Part shown: positions 1 to 6,205 of the stretch, piece after piece | Layout: each line of letters starts with the position of its first letter | Numbering within the stretch: the stretch's first letter is position 1 | DNA from: an uncultured Pseudomonadota bacterium | GTDB taxonomy: Bacteria; Pseudomonadota; Gammaproteobacteria; Burkholderiales; SG8-39 | Length of the DNA: 6,881 nt | Assembly (NCBI GenBank): GCA_903864555.1 | Contig: CAIPGJ010000283.1 | Location: forward strand, 1-6,881 | Direction of reading: 5' to 3' | Position numbers and translations under genes: made by a program | Notes under the pieces: model-generated | The model's database searches: none | Seen by the model: the letters and a program-made list of their open reading frames with translations, nothing else | Told to the model about the DNA's origin: nothing

Positions 1-1
1 C

Positions 2-1186
2 CTACCATGCCCCCTCCAGCAGCTGTTGCAGTTCGCCCGCGTCCCGCACCCGCCGCGGGTTGTCGCGCACGAACCAGTCTTCCATCGAGATCGCCGCCAG
101 ATGGGGCAGCGAGTCGCGCGTGACACCAATGTCGCGCAGGCGCCCGGGTATGCCCTGGGCTGCGGCAATCGAACCCAAGGCATCCACCACGACTTCGGCG
201 GCCTCCCTGCTGTCGGCATTCAGCCCGAAGGCATCCACGAGCTTGCGCAATCCCTGCGCAGCGGCTTCCTGGTTGAAGCGGACCACATGCGGCAGCACCA
301 CGGCATTGGCCAGGCCGTTGTCGATGTGGAAGCGCGCGCTGATGGCGTGACCGAGCGGAATGGCGATGCCGGCCCCGGTGTAGTCCGTGCCGTGACCGCA
401 CAGCAGCGAAGCGAACATGAGGTCACTGCGGGCGGCAGGACTATCCCCCGCTTCGCTGCCGGCTTGCAGCAGGCGTTGCCGCAGCAGCCGCGCGGCATGC
501 ATCAGCAGGGCGTCGGAGAACGGATCCCCCGAACGTGACATCAGCCCCTCCAGGGCCATCGCCAGGGTGTTGAGGCCGGCACTCACGATGAGTTCCCGTG
601 GTGGAGTAGCGAGCAGTTCCGGATGGACGAACACGGCCTGCGCACGCGTCTTCGGATCAAACAGCGCAAGGCGCTTGCCATCCACCGGATCGAGGACCGC
701 GCTGCCTGCCTTCAGCGTGGCCGTCGTCGGCGTGGTGGGGATGACGAACTGCGGCAGCTTCGGTGCCAGCAGCCTGGGGCTCCTCAGCGTGCCGTTGCTG
801 TCGCGGGCGGTGCAGAGCTTTCTCGCATCACCCTGCTCGGCCAGCAGGATGCTTGCCGCGCGTGCCGTCACGATGGCTGACCCACCGCCAAGTGCGATGA
901 CGCAATCGACGTCGAGGCGCTTCAGTTCGGCTGCCGCCGCCTCCACTGCGGGCAGTGGGCTGTGTGCCTTGACGCCCGGGTAGATGCCGGCGCAGCGCTC
1001 GCCCATGGCGGCGCGGACCAGCTCCGCCGTGCCCTCGCGAGCCAGCGATGCGCCACAGCAGATGACCGCGCGATGGCTGCCGATGCGCTCGAGTTCCCTG
1101 CCGAGCATGCCAAGGCTGTCAGGACCGCTGAAGAGGCGCAGTGCGGGCACCAGGTGCCGGAATGAAGCCAGATTGGTGGTACTCAA
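2..1186 (-). CDS. Iron-containing alcohol dehydrogenase / maleylacetate reductase-like protein (394 aa) lacking the usual metal ligands
   Basis: Probable cytoplasmic NAD(P)-dependent oxidoreductase of the Fe-ADH (type III) superfamily, nearest in feel to maleylacetate reductases. Seen: an N-terminal dinucleotide-binding half with GGGS at residues 100-103, IPTT at 149-152, the helix GLNTLAMALEG at 204-214, the stretch GLANAVVLPHVVRFN at 291-305 and a C-terminal DNPRR at 375-379. All sit where the family has them, and the length is normal. Odd: ungapped comparison with the remembered FucO pattern (D-x3-H, then H-x3-H-x9-H) puts N206, M210, I276 and N290 at the four metal-ligand positions. Only H280, the second His of the H-x3-H pair, remains. 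N at the first position is also common in maleylacetate reductases, but the other losses are not. The start is a TTG with a weak GAGG 10 nt upstream; the first ATG, at residue 27, would cut off conserved sequence. The gene stands alone, divergent from the IclR gene. Family assignment is firm; substrate and catalytic competence are unknown. Confidence 0.88.
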   Translation of the reverse strand: MSTTNLASFRHLVPALRLFSGPDSLGMLGRELERIGSHRAVICCGASLAREGTAELVRAAMGERCAGIYPGVKAHSPLPAVEAAAAELKRLDVDCVIALGGGSAIVTARAASILLAEQGDARKLCTARDSNGTLRSPRLLAPKLPQFVIPTTPTTATLKAGSAVLDPVDGKRLALFDPKTRAQAVFVHPELLATPPRELIVSAGLNTLAMALEGLMSRSGDPFSDALLMHAARLLRQRLLQAGSEAGDSPAARSDLMFASLLCGHGTDYTGAGIAIPLGHAISARFHIDNGLANAVVLPHVVRFNQEAAAQGLRKLVDAFGLNADSREAAEVVVDALGSIAAAQGIPGRLRDIGVTRDSLPHLAAISMEDWFVRDNPRRVRDAGELQQLLEGAW

Positions 1187-1221
1187 GGGTGCAGTGCCTC
1201 TGAAGAGAACAGGTTGACCAC

Positions 1222-1274
1222 CTTGCGCGCAGCGATACTGCGAACACAGACCTTGCCTTGAACGGCAAGCTTGC
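1222..1274. promoter_or_regulatory. Cluster of CTTGC/GCAAG half-sites with a perfect 10-bp palindrome, candidate IclR operator
   Basis: CTTGC occurs at 1222-1226 and 1252-1256, both within the longer direct repeat ACCTTGC with a 30-bp period (about three helical turns). GCAAG and CTTGC at 1265-1269 and 1270-1274 form the palindrome GCAAGCTTGC between the -35 and -10 elements of the IclR promoter. Repeated half-sites on one helical face would suit a dimeric or tetrameric IclR regulator. Assigning them to the adjacent regulator is inference. Confidence 0.4.
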
Positions 1275-1287
1275 GATCCGCTATCAT
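1258..1287 (+). promoter_or_regulatory. Candidate sigma70 promoter of the IclR gene
   Basis: TTGAAC at 1258-1263 (4 of 6 matches to TTGACA) is followed after 18 nt by TATCAT at 1282-1287 (5 of 6 matches to TATAAT). Transcription would begin near 1294, giving a leader of about 75 nt before the ATG at 1369. The spacer contains the palindrome GCAAGCTTGC, so a protein bound there would compete with RNA polymerase. That is compatible with negative autoregulation. This is a prediction by eye only. Confidence 0.5.
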
Positions 1288-1309
1288 CATTGCATCCGCA
1301 TCATTCGAG

Positions 1310-1319
1310 CTGGCGCCAG
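1310..1319. repeat. Perfect 10-bp palindrome CTGGCGCCAG in the IclR leader
   Basis: The inverted repeat has no spacer and lies 49 bp before the IclR start codon, downstream of the predicted transcription start. It could be a second, weaker operator or a chance GC-rich palindrome. It shares no obvious half-site with the CTTGC cluster. Confidence 0.3.
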
Positions 1320-1368
1320 TCATGCAGGCCGCTGATGGTGCGAGCAACCGGACAATCCAGGGTCGCTG

Positions 1369-2151
1369 ATGGCTGAAAAGAAAAAACTTGCACCGGCCAC
1401 ACGCTCCAAACACGTGCCGCAGAACCACAGGACCATAGACCGGGTCACCCGCATCCTGGAGGAAGTGGTCTACAACCCCGGGATGACTTTCGCCGAACTG
1501 GTGCGGGCACTGGGTGCGGCCAAGAGTTCGGTGCACGGCTTCATCAGCGGGCTGCTGGCCAATGGCTGGCTGTACGAGGACAACTATCGCTTCTATCTCG
1601 GGCCTGCGGTGTTCAGCCTGACCCTGGCCAGCGGGCAGATCCGCGCCGGACTGGTGACGCATGCAGACCTGATGTCGCTGCACCAGGAAACCGGCGTGGC
1701 GGCCTTTCTGGGTGTGCGGGCCGGAGACCACCTCGTCTACATCGCCGAGGCAGGCAGCGAACAGGTCCCGGGCTTTGCCGCACAGTCGAACATCCGCCGC
1801 GTGCTGCTCGCAACAGCCGGGGGCAAGGCCCTGCTGGCCGCACGCCCGGACATCGAGCGCGCGGGCTTCCTGCGCCGCCAGCGCGCCCACGACCCGGCGC
1901 TGGTGGACCGTTTCCTGGAAGAGTTCGAAGGTATACACAAGACAGGCATCGCCAGCAATTCGCGCCTGCGCGGAAGCCAGTACGCCATTGCCACGGCCGT
2001 GTACAACCAGTCGGGCGAAGCGGTGGCGGCAGTCACGCTGGTGGGACCGACGGCCAGGCTGCAGCCGCGGGCGAAGAAGCTGGGGCAGTTGCTGTTGCGT
2101 CATGTCGGCGTCTGGTCGCAGCGCTCGGTCAAGGCACGCGAGCCCATCTGA
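1369..2151 (+). CDS. IclR-family transcriptional regulator (260 aa)
   Basis: Cytoplasmic DNA-binding regulator, expected to act as a dimer or tetramer and to respond to a small organic acid or pathway intermediate. Seen: a basic N-terminal tail (KKK at residues 4-6); a winged helix-turn-helix at about 22-80, with the second helix around 50-64 (AAKSSVHGFISGLLANGW) and the wing at YRFYLGP (73-79); and a C-terminal ligand-binding domain at about 90-250. The latter carries the family signatures NIRRVLLATAGGKALLA (141-157) and SRLRGSQYAIATAVYNQSG (198-216), then AVTLVGPTARL. Length is typical. The ATG has an AGGG six nt upstream. The gene is divergent from the dehydrogenase-like gene and converges on the crotonase gene, so it is placed to control the dehydrogenase gene directly. 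Control of the larger operon would act at a promoter beyond the right edge. Whether it activates or represses, and its effector, cannot be told. Confidence 0.93.
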   Translation: MAEKKKLAPATRSKHVPQNHRTIDRVTRILEEVVYNPGMTFAELVRALGAAKSSVHGFISGLLANGWLYEDNYRFYLGPAVFSLTLASGQIRAGLVTHADLMSLHQETGVAAFLGVRAGDHLVYIAEAGSEQVPGFAAQSNIRRVLLATAGGKALLAARPDIERAGFLRRQRAHDPALVDRFLEEFEGIHKTGIASNSRLRGSQYAIATAVYNQSGEAVAAVTLVGPTARLQPRAKKLGQLLLRHVGVWSQRSVKAREPI

Positions 2152-2156
2152 CCCCA

Positions 2157-2191
2157 GGAACGCAGGTTCCGCACCGCAGAGGAAATCTGCG
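2157..2191. terminator. Two small tandem hairpins in the convergent gap; weak candidate terminator
   Basis: The 79-bp gap between the converging IclR and crotonase genes holds GGAAC-GCAG-GTTCC (2157-2170) and CGCAGA-GGAAA-TCTGCG (2175-2191). Both are perfect stems of 5 and 6 bp. Neither is followed by a T-run on either strand, so they are not classical intrinsic terminators. They could stall polymerase or protect 3' ends on both transcripts together with Rho. The remaining part of the gap shows nothing. Confidence 0.3.
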
Positions 2192-2230
2192 TCAAGCATC
2201 CTCGCATCCGGAGCGTCGATCAAGGCTGCC

Positions 2231-3037
2231 TCAGCGCCCGGTGTAACGGGGCGTGCGCCTTTCCAGCAACGCCGCCACTGCTTCCTTCTGGTCTGCGGTG
2301 CTCTGCACGATGCCCTGGAAGGCGGCGGACAGCTCCAGGCAATCCGCCAGCGTCATGTCCTGGGACTTGCGCAGCAGCCGCTTGTTGAGCCGCACGCTGC
2401 GCGGCGGGAAGGCGGCGATGGTGCGTGCCATCTCCAGCGCGGCGTCCACCAACCCTTCCTTGTCGACCACATGGGTGACCAGGCCCCATTCCCTCGCCTC
2501 CGTCGCATTGAGCGTGCGGCAGGTCAGCGCCAGCTCCATCGCTCGCGGCAGTCCGATGACCCGCGGCAGGAACCAGGCCCCACCGTCCCCGGAAACCAGG
2601 CCGACTCGCAGGAAGCTCTCGGCAAACTTTGCATCCGTGGCCGCGATGCGGATGTCGCACATGCAGGCAAGGTCACAACCAGCCCCGATGGCCGCACCCT
2701 GCACCGCGGCAATCACCGGCACGTCCAGCTCATGGAACAGCTTCGGGATGACCTGCACGCCGTTGCGAAAGCCCTCCTGCATCTGGTGCGCGGTGCCGGC
2801 AAACATGGGATCGGTGCCGTCACGCATGTCCTTGATGTTGCCCCCGGAGCAGAAGCCGTCGCCGGCCGCGGCGAGCACAATGCAGCTCAGCGTCTCGTCG
2901 GCATTGGCGCTGCCGAGGAAGGCAGCCAGTTCACTCACGACCTGCGGCGAAAGCGCGTTGCGGGTGGCTGGGTCGTTCAGCGTCACCAGTGCGACCGCAC
3001 CCTGGCGCTCGACAAGAACCTTGGCTTCCGTGTTCAT
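2231..3037 (-). CDS. Enoyl-CoA hydratase/isomerase (crotonase) family protein (268 aa) with non-hydratase active-site residues
   Basis: Cytoplasmic CoA-thioester enzyme. Seen: the crotonase N-terminal strands (VALVTLNDPATRNALS, 15-30), the first oxyanion-hole segment FCSGGNIKDM (62-71), the second GAAIGAGCDLACMCDIRIA (114-132), and the following FAESFLRVGLVSGDGG (138-153) and LPRVIGLPRAMEL (158-169). The length is normal. Compared with rat enoyl-CoA hydratase, E144 corresponds to D122 and E164 to F142, so a simple syn-hydratase is unlikely. An Asp at the first position and SF-x2-GL in the second segment recall PaaG-like and other enoyl-CoA isomerases. D151 in SGDGG is a further possible acid/base, at the region used by 4-chlorobenzoyl-CoA dehalogenase. 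The ATG has AAGGA 10 nt upstream. The gene is last in the operon, 22 bp after the MmgE/PrpD stop. Fold is certain; the reaction is open (isomerase, hydrolase, lyase or modified hydratase). Confidence 0.93.
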   Translation of the reverse strand: MNTEAKVLVERQGAVALVTLNDPATRNALSPQVVSELAAFLGSANADETLSCIVLAAAGDGFCSGGNIKDMRDGTDPMFAGTAHQMQEGFRNGVQVIPKLFHELDVPVIAAVQGAAIGAGCDLACMCDIRIAATDAKFAESFLRVGLVSGDGGAWFLPRVIGLPRAMELALTCRTLNATEAREWGLVTHVVDKEGLVDAALEMARTIAAFPPRSVRLNKRLLRKSQDMTLADCLELSAAFQGIVQSTADQKEAVAALLERRTPRYTGR

Positions 3038-3059
3038 ATGCTCTGTTTCCTTCCAGGGG

Positions 3060-4493
3060 TCATGGGGTCATCACACGCATCAGCTCGGCGATGTCCGCCA
3101 GCGTTTCAAGGCGGCCGACGGTCTGGATGAGGCGCCCGCCGGTGTCCGGCGCCAGAGGCACGGCGACGTAGGTGGCGCAATCCATCGTCTTGGCGGAAAA
3201 CTCCGCTTCGGTCATCATGTTTTTCGGATGACCTTTGGGATAGTCCACCTGCGTCTCCACCGTCTGGCCGTCACGGAATGTCACGGTCACTTTGGCCGGC
3301 GGCACGAAGCGGCTCCAGACGCGGTCGATTTCCTCGTCAACATAGGGCTTCACTTTCGCCGCCAACGCAAGGATATCGGCGCGCTGCAGGCCCTCGTCGG
3401 TAAAATGGCGCATCCCCAGCGGACCATCGATCCACGCAGCCGCCACTGTATACGGAATGCTGAACTGTGCCTCGACGATGGTGCGCGGGGCAAGGCGCAC
3501 CGCCTCGGGCACGCACACCATCTGGTAACCCGGCCCGGTCACCCCGACGCGTATGGACTCGATGTCGCTGGCAGGACGCGGCGCCTTCGCGCGCAGCGCC
3601 AGTGCGGCATCGATGGCGGTGTGGGTGTCGCGGCAGCAGGGATAGGGCTTGTAGCTGAGGTTCAGCAGCTCGAAGCGGCTGCCCAGGTCACGGCGCACGA
3701 TGGCGGCATCGACACGGTCCTGGAGATAGACGTGGAAGAAACCATCCGCGCCCTCGAACACGCCCTGCGCACCGCGGATGCCACGCTTGGCCAGTTGCAC
3801 CGCCACCACCGCCGCCTGGGCGGCAAGGCCCGGCTGCAGCCGCTTCATCAGCGAGGCATCCCGCGTGACCTGGTGGTTGCCCGCCACCGAGCTGTAGACG
3901 ATGCCGAAAGCATTGAGCATCTGCTCGGGCGTGAGTCCGAACGCCCGGCCGGCAGCCGCGGTGGCGCCGAAGTACCCCAGCAGGGAGGAATAGATGAAAC
4001 CGCTTTCGGTGATGGCGACCTGGGTGGCGATGCCCAGACGGCAGGTCACCTCCAGCCCCGCGGCGACGGCGGCGATCAGGTCAGCGCCGGACACCTTGCC
4101 GCGCAATTGGGCTGCCGCGATGGCCGCGGGCACGGCAGACACGCCGGCATGCAGCATGGCGGCATCGTGGGTGTCATCGTAATCACGTGCATGCGACATG
4201 CCGCTGTTGACCCAGGCGGCGTGGTGGGCGGGATACTTGCCGCCCAGCACGAACATGTCCGCCTGCGCAGCACCGCCCCATTCCTGCACCAGTCCCGAAA
4301 GCTCCGGAATCGCCTTGGCCGATGACCCGGCGAGGGCACACGACAGGGTATCGAGGATGTTGGCCTTGACGGCCTCGATCACCGCAATATCAAGCTTTGT
4401 GGCATCGATGCCGGCAGCAAAATTCGAAAGCTCGATCACCAGATCGGGCAGGCCGGCCTGGGCCTTGCTGGCAACTGCGGCGGCTGAGCTCAT
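3060..4493 (-). CDS. MmgE/PrpD-family protein (477 aa), 2-methylcitrate dehydratase / cis-aconitate decarboxylase superfamily
   Basis: Members dehydrate or decarboxylate tricarboxylic or related acids; many in catabolic operons have no known substrate. Seen: DTLSCALAGSS (48-58), the helix with HARDYDDTHD (101-110) and following H115, then GADLIAAVAAGLEVTCRLG (136-154), YSSLLGYFGATAAAGRAFGL (168-187), EGADGFF (247-253), YKPYPCCRDTHTAIDA (281-296), AQFSIPYTVAAA (342-353) and a C-terminal GHPKNMMTEAEFSAK (421-435). This is the full family order at normal length. By memory of cis-aconitate decarboxylase, D93, T97 and H103 have counterparts D104, T108 and H115, while catalytic K207 seems replaced by Q226. 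It is therefore probably not that enzyme. I chose the ATG at 4493 because GAGGA lies 7 nt upstream; a longer frame from 4556 would overlap the ligase and adds an unrelated Arg/Pro/Ser-rich tail. The gene is 10 bp downstream of the ligase. Confidence 0.92.
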   Translation of the reverse strand: MSSAAAVASKAQAGLPDLVIELSNFAAGIDATKLDIAVIEAVKANILDTLSCALAGSSAKAIPELSGLVQEWGGAAQADMFVLGGKYPAHHAAWVNSGMSHARDYDDTHDAAMLHAGVSAVPAAIAAAQLRGKVSGADLIAAVAAGLEVTCRLGIATQVAITESGFIYSSLLGYFGATAAAGRAFGLTPEQMLNAFGIVYSSVAGNHQVTRDASLMKRLQPGLAAQAAVVAVQLAKRGIRGAQGVFEGADGFFHVYLQDRVDAAIVRRDLGSRFELLNLSYKPYPCCRDTHTAIDAALALRAKAPRPASDIESIRVGVTGPGYQMVCVPEAVRLAPRTIVEAQFSIPYTVAAAWIDGPLGMRHFTDEGLQRADILALAAKVKPYVDEEIDRVWSRFVPPAKVTVTFRDGQTVETQVDYPKGHPKNMMTEAEFSAKTMDCATYVAVPLAPDTGGRLIQTVGRLETLADIAELMRVMTP

Positions 4494-4506
4494 GTGCGGG
4501 TCCTCA
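4494..4506 (-). promoter_or_regulatory. Shine-Dalgarno overlapping the ligase stop codon, deciding the MmgE/PrpD start
   Basis: On the minus strand the sequence reads TGAGGACCCGCACATG. The ligase stop TGA supplies the first bases of the GAGGA ribosome site, and the ATG follows after 7 nt. This fixes the start of the MmgE/PrpD gene and suggests translational coupling to the ligase. Confidence 0.75.
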
Positions 4507-6111
4507 TGACAATGTGGAGATGCTGGAGACCTGCTGCCCGCACGCCTGAGCGGCAAGCGCGGCCTTGTCGACTTTGCCGGCTTCGTTGACCGGCAGTGCT
4601 TGCTTCTGAATGCGCCAGCGGCTGGGCACTGCGAAAGACGCCAGTTTCCCCCGCAACAGCTCTCTGAGTTGCTCCTGCGTAAGCTCGTCGGTTCGTTCGC
4701 CGTCGACCACGACGACCGCCATCACCTCCTCGCCCAGGTCGGCATGCGGCACGCCGAACACCGCCGCCTCGACCACGCCGGGAATCGCCATGAGCGCTCG
4801 CTCTATCGCCACCGGCGCGATGTTCTCCCCGCCGCGAATGATCATGTCCTTGCAGCGCCCGGTGATCCAGAGGTTGCCCTTGTCGTCCAGGCGCCCGAGG
4901 TCGCCAGTATGCAGCCAGCCGTCCGCATCAATGGGCGTCTCATCCAGGCCGAAGTAGCCCGACATCTGTGTCGGGGAGCGCAGCAGGACTTCCGCATCGG
5001 GCAGTCCGGGGTGGGCCAGCAGCCTGATCTCGACGCAGGGGAAAGGCCGGCCGGTGGAGCCCAGCAGTTCGACGTTCTCCGAGCCTGCCGCCGCAGTGGC
5101 CTGGCCACCGTTCTCCGTCAGCCCGTAGCCCGTGGGTATGCGGGGGCTGACGCTGGGCAAGGATGCGCAGATGCGGCGCATCAGCTCCGCGTGCACCGGC
5201 GCGCCACCGATGCTGATGGACTTCAGGCTGGACAGATCCCGGCGCGACACTTCCGGATGGTCCAGCAGCCGGGACACCATGGTGGGCACGGCGTTCCAGC
5301 GCTTGACGCGATGGCGCTCGATGCATTCGAGCACCTCGGCGGGATCAAAGCGCCCGCGCAGCAGCACCAGCGTGTCGCCGACGATCACCGCCCGCAGCAG
5401 GCCCTGCATGCTGCCTACATGAAACAAGGGACCGGTGATCAGGGTGACATCGCAGGCAGAAGCATCCACCTGATGGGGCAGCTTGCGCGTGACATGCAGC
5501 GTCATGTGCAGGCGGGCCAGCACGGCCCGGTGCGACAGCACAACGGCCTTGGGCCGGCCCGAGGTGCCGGAAGTGAAGATGATGAGGGCGGTGTCTTCCT
5601 CGTCCCGCTTCAGATCCCCTTCAAGCGGGACTGAGTGCATGCTTGCGGCGGTGCCGGGAAGGGCCCAGGGACCGCAGCGCCAGCCCGCAGGCACCTTGCT
5701 GGCGGCATGCGCGTCGGCAAGCACCAGCGCTGGCTGCAGGGCAGTCAATGCGTCGGCTACTTCTGCGGCGCTCCACCATGCATTGGCCAACACCGGCACG
5801 GCACCGGCATGCAGGCAGGCCCAGAAATTAGCCACCCATTCCGGGCTGTTCCAGGCAAGGATGAGAATGCGGTCACCGCGCTGCACACCCTGGTCTGCCA
5901 GCTCGGCGGCCCTGGCCAGGGCTGCCTGATGCAGGTCGGCGAAGGTGAACACTCGTTCGCCATGGATGATGTGCGGCCGCGTGCCCCAGCCGCCGGCGAA
6001 GGCCAGCAGGTCCTCCACCCGGCGCGGACGCTCGGTGTACATGCGGTAGGGCACGCCCTTGATCACCTCCACGGCGATCTGGTCACCCCAGCGCGCTGTC
6101 GTCGCTGCCAT
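4504..6111 (-). CDS. AMP-forming acyl-CoA synthetase (CoA ligase, ANL superfamily, 535 aa)
   Basis: Activates a carboxylic acid with ATP and CoA, via an acyl-adenylate, to an acyl-CoA in the cytoplasm. Seen, numbering from the ATG: the P-loop TSGTSGRPKA (180-189), GPLFHVGSMQG (227-237), GGAPVHAEL (302-310), the adenine-binding GYGLTENGG (328-336), TGDL with the ribose-binding Asp (402-405), the hinge GRCKDMIIRGGENI (418-431) and the C-terminal NEAGKVDK (509-516) with catalytic Lys513. All core motifs are intact at normal length. A small deviation: the usual NIYPxEIE is NIAPVAIE. The ATG at 6111 has GGAGGAG 8 nt upstream; a TTG one codon earlier is possible but worse spaced. The ligase follows the CoA-transferase gene after 94 bp and precedes the MmgE/PrpD gene by 10 bp. 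Substrate class (fatty, aromatic or branched acid) cannot be read from motifs. No membrane segment or signal peptide is seen. Confidence 0.94.
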   Translation of the reverse strand: MAATTARWGDQIAVEVIKGVPYRMYTERPRRVEDLLAFAGGWGTRPHIIHGERVFTFADLHQAALARAAELADQGVQRGDRILILAWNSPEWVANFWACLHAGAVPVLANAWWSAAEVADALTALQPALVLADAHAASKVPAGWRCGPWALPGTAASMHSVPLEGDLKRDEEDTALIIFTSGTSGRPKAVVLSHRAVLARLHMTLHVTRKLPHQVDASACDVTLITGPLFHVGSMQGLLRAVIVGDTLVLLRGRFDPAEVLECIERHRVKRWNAVPTMVSRLLDHPEVSRRDLSSLKSISIGGAPVHAELMRRICASLPSVSPRIPTGYGLTENGGQATAAAGSENVELLGSTGRPFPCVEIRLLAHPGLPDAEVLLRSPTQMSGYFGLDETPIDADGWLHTGDLGRLDDKGNLWITGRCKDMIIRGGENIAPVAIERALMAIPGVVEAAVFGVPHADLGEEVMAVVVVDGERTDELTQEQLRELLRGKLASFAVPSRWRIQKQALPVNEAGKVDKAALAAQACGQQVSSISTLS

Positions 6112-6119
6112 CAACTGCT

Positions 6120-6126
6120 CTCCTCC
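6120..6126 (-). promoter_or_regulatory. Strong Shine-Dalgarno of the ligase gene
   Basis: GGAGGAG on the minus strand lies 8 nt before the ATG at 6111 and only 5 nt before the alternative TTG at 6114, so it favours the ATG. Confidence 0.65.
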
Positions 6127-6146
6127 TGCCTGCCTGTCTGCCTGCT
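6127..6146. repeat. Imperfect tetranucleotide run (TGCC)5 in the ligase leader
   Basis: The plus strand reads TGCC TGCC TGTC TGCC TGCT, that is GGCA units on the transcribed strand, directly upstream of the ligase Shine-Dalgarno. Two of the five units carry a substitution. The rest of the 94-bp gap (6112-6205) holds a weak GCCGG/CCGGC inverted repeat at 6150-6167 and no gene. Confidence 0.5.
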
Positions 6147-6205
6147 TCCGCCGGATGTGCCCCCGGCCTCGATTCCCTGGGTCTTGCCGGTGTCGCCGGG
6201 ACGTT

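Larger units (their letters stand above)
1187..1368. promoter_or_regulatory. Divergent intergenic control region between the dehydrogenase-like gene and the IclR gene
   Basis: This 182-bp interval has no credible gene and must hold the promoters of both flanking genes. IclR-family regulators commonly control themselves and a divergent neighbour, so it is the most likely operator region in the window. Seen inside it: a sigma70-like promoter for the IclR gene, four CTTGC/GCAAG pentamers between 1222 and 1274, and the perfect palindromes TGCGCGCA (1224-1231), GCAAGCTTGC (1265-1274) and CTGGCGCCAG (1310-1319). No convincing sigma70 promoter for the minus-strand dehydrogenase gene was found by eye. 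Confidence 0.7.

Noticed and set aside
1375..1388. A-rich run at codons 3-6 of the IclR gene as a programmed slippage site
   Set aside because: It does not fit the in-frame X-XXY-YYZ slippery heptamer. The run is short, and lysine-rich N-termini are ordinary in DNA-binding proteins.
1183..2223. A 346-codon minus-strand frame covering the whole IclR gene and its upstream region
   Set aside because: It is antisense to a clear IclR protein and runs through the divergent promoter region. Its translation is Gln/His/Arg-rich without motifs.
1712..3130. A 472-codon plus-strand frame crossing the IclR end and the crotonase gene
   Set aside because: It overlaps the IclR gene in another frame and the crotonase gene on the opposite strand, and shows no recognisable domain.
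2253..4325. A 690-codon open frame on the plus strand, antisense to the crotonase and MmgE/PrpD genes
   Set aside because: It is the mirror frame of two well-recognised genes in GC-rich DNA. Its translation is low-complexity (rich in Arg, Ala, His, Gly) with no family motifs, and it spans an intergenic gap.
4494..4556. A longer N-terminus for the MmgE/PrpD protein starting at 4556
   Set aside because: It would overlap the ligase by about 50 bp, lacks a good Shine-Dalgarno and adds an unrelated Arg/Pro/Ser-rich tail. The ATG at 4493 has GAGGA at ideal spacing.
4600..5634. A 344-codon plus-strand frame antisense to the ligase
   Set aside because: The opposite strand carries every ANL-superfamily core motif; this frame is a GC-rich shadow.
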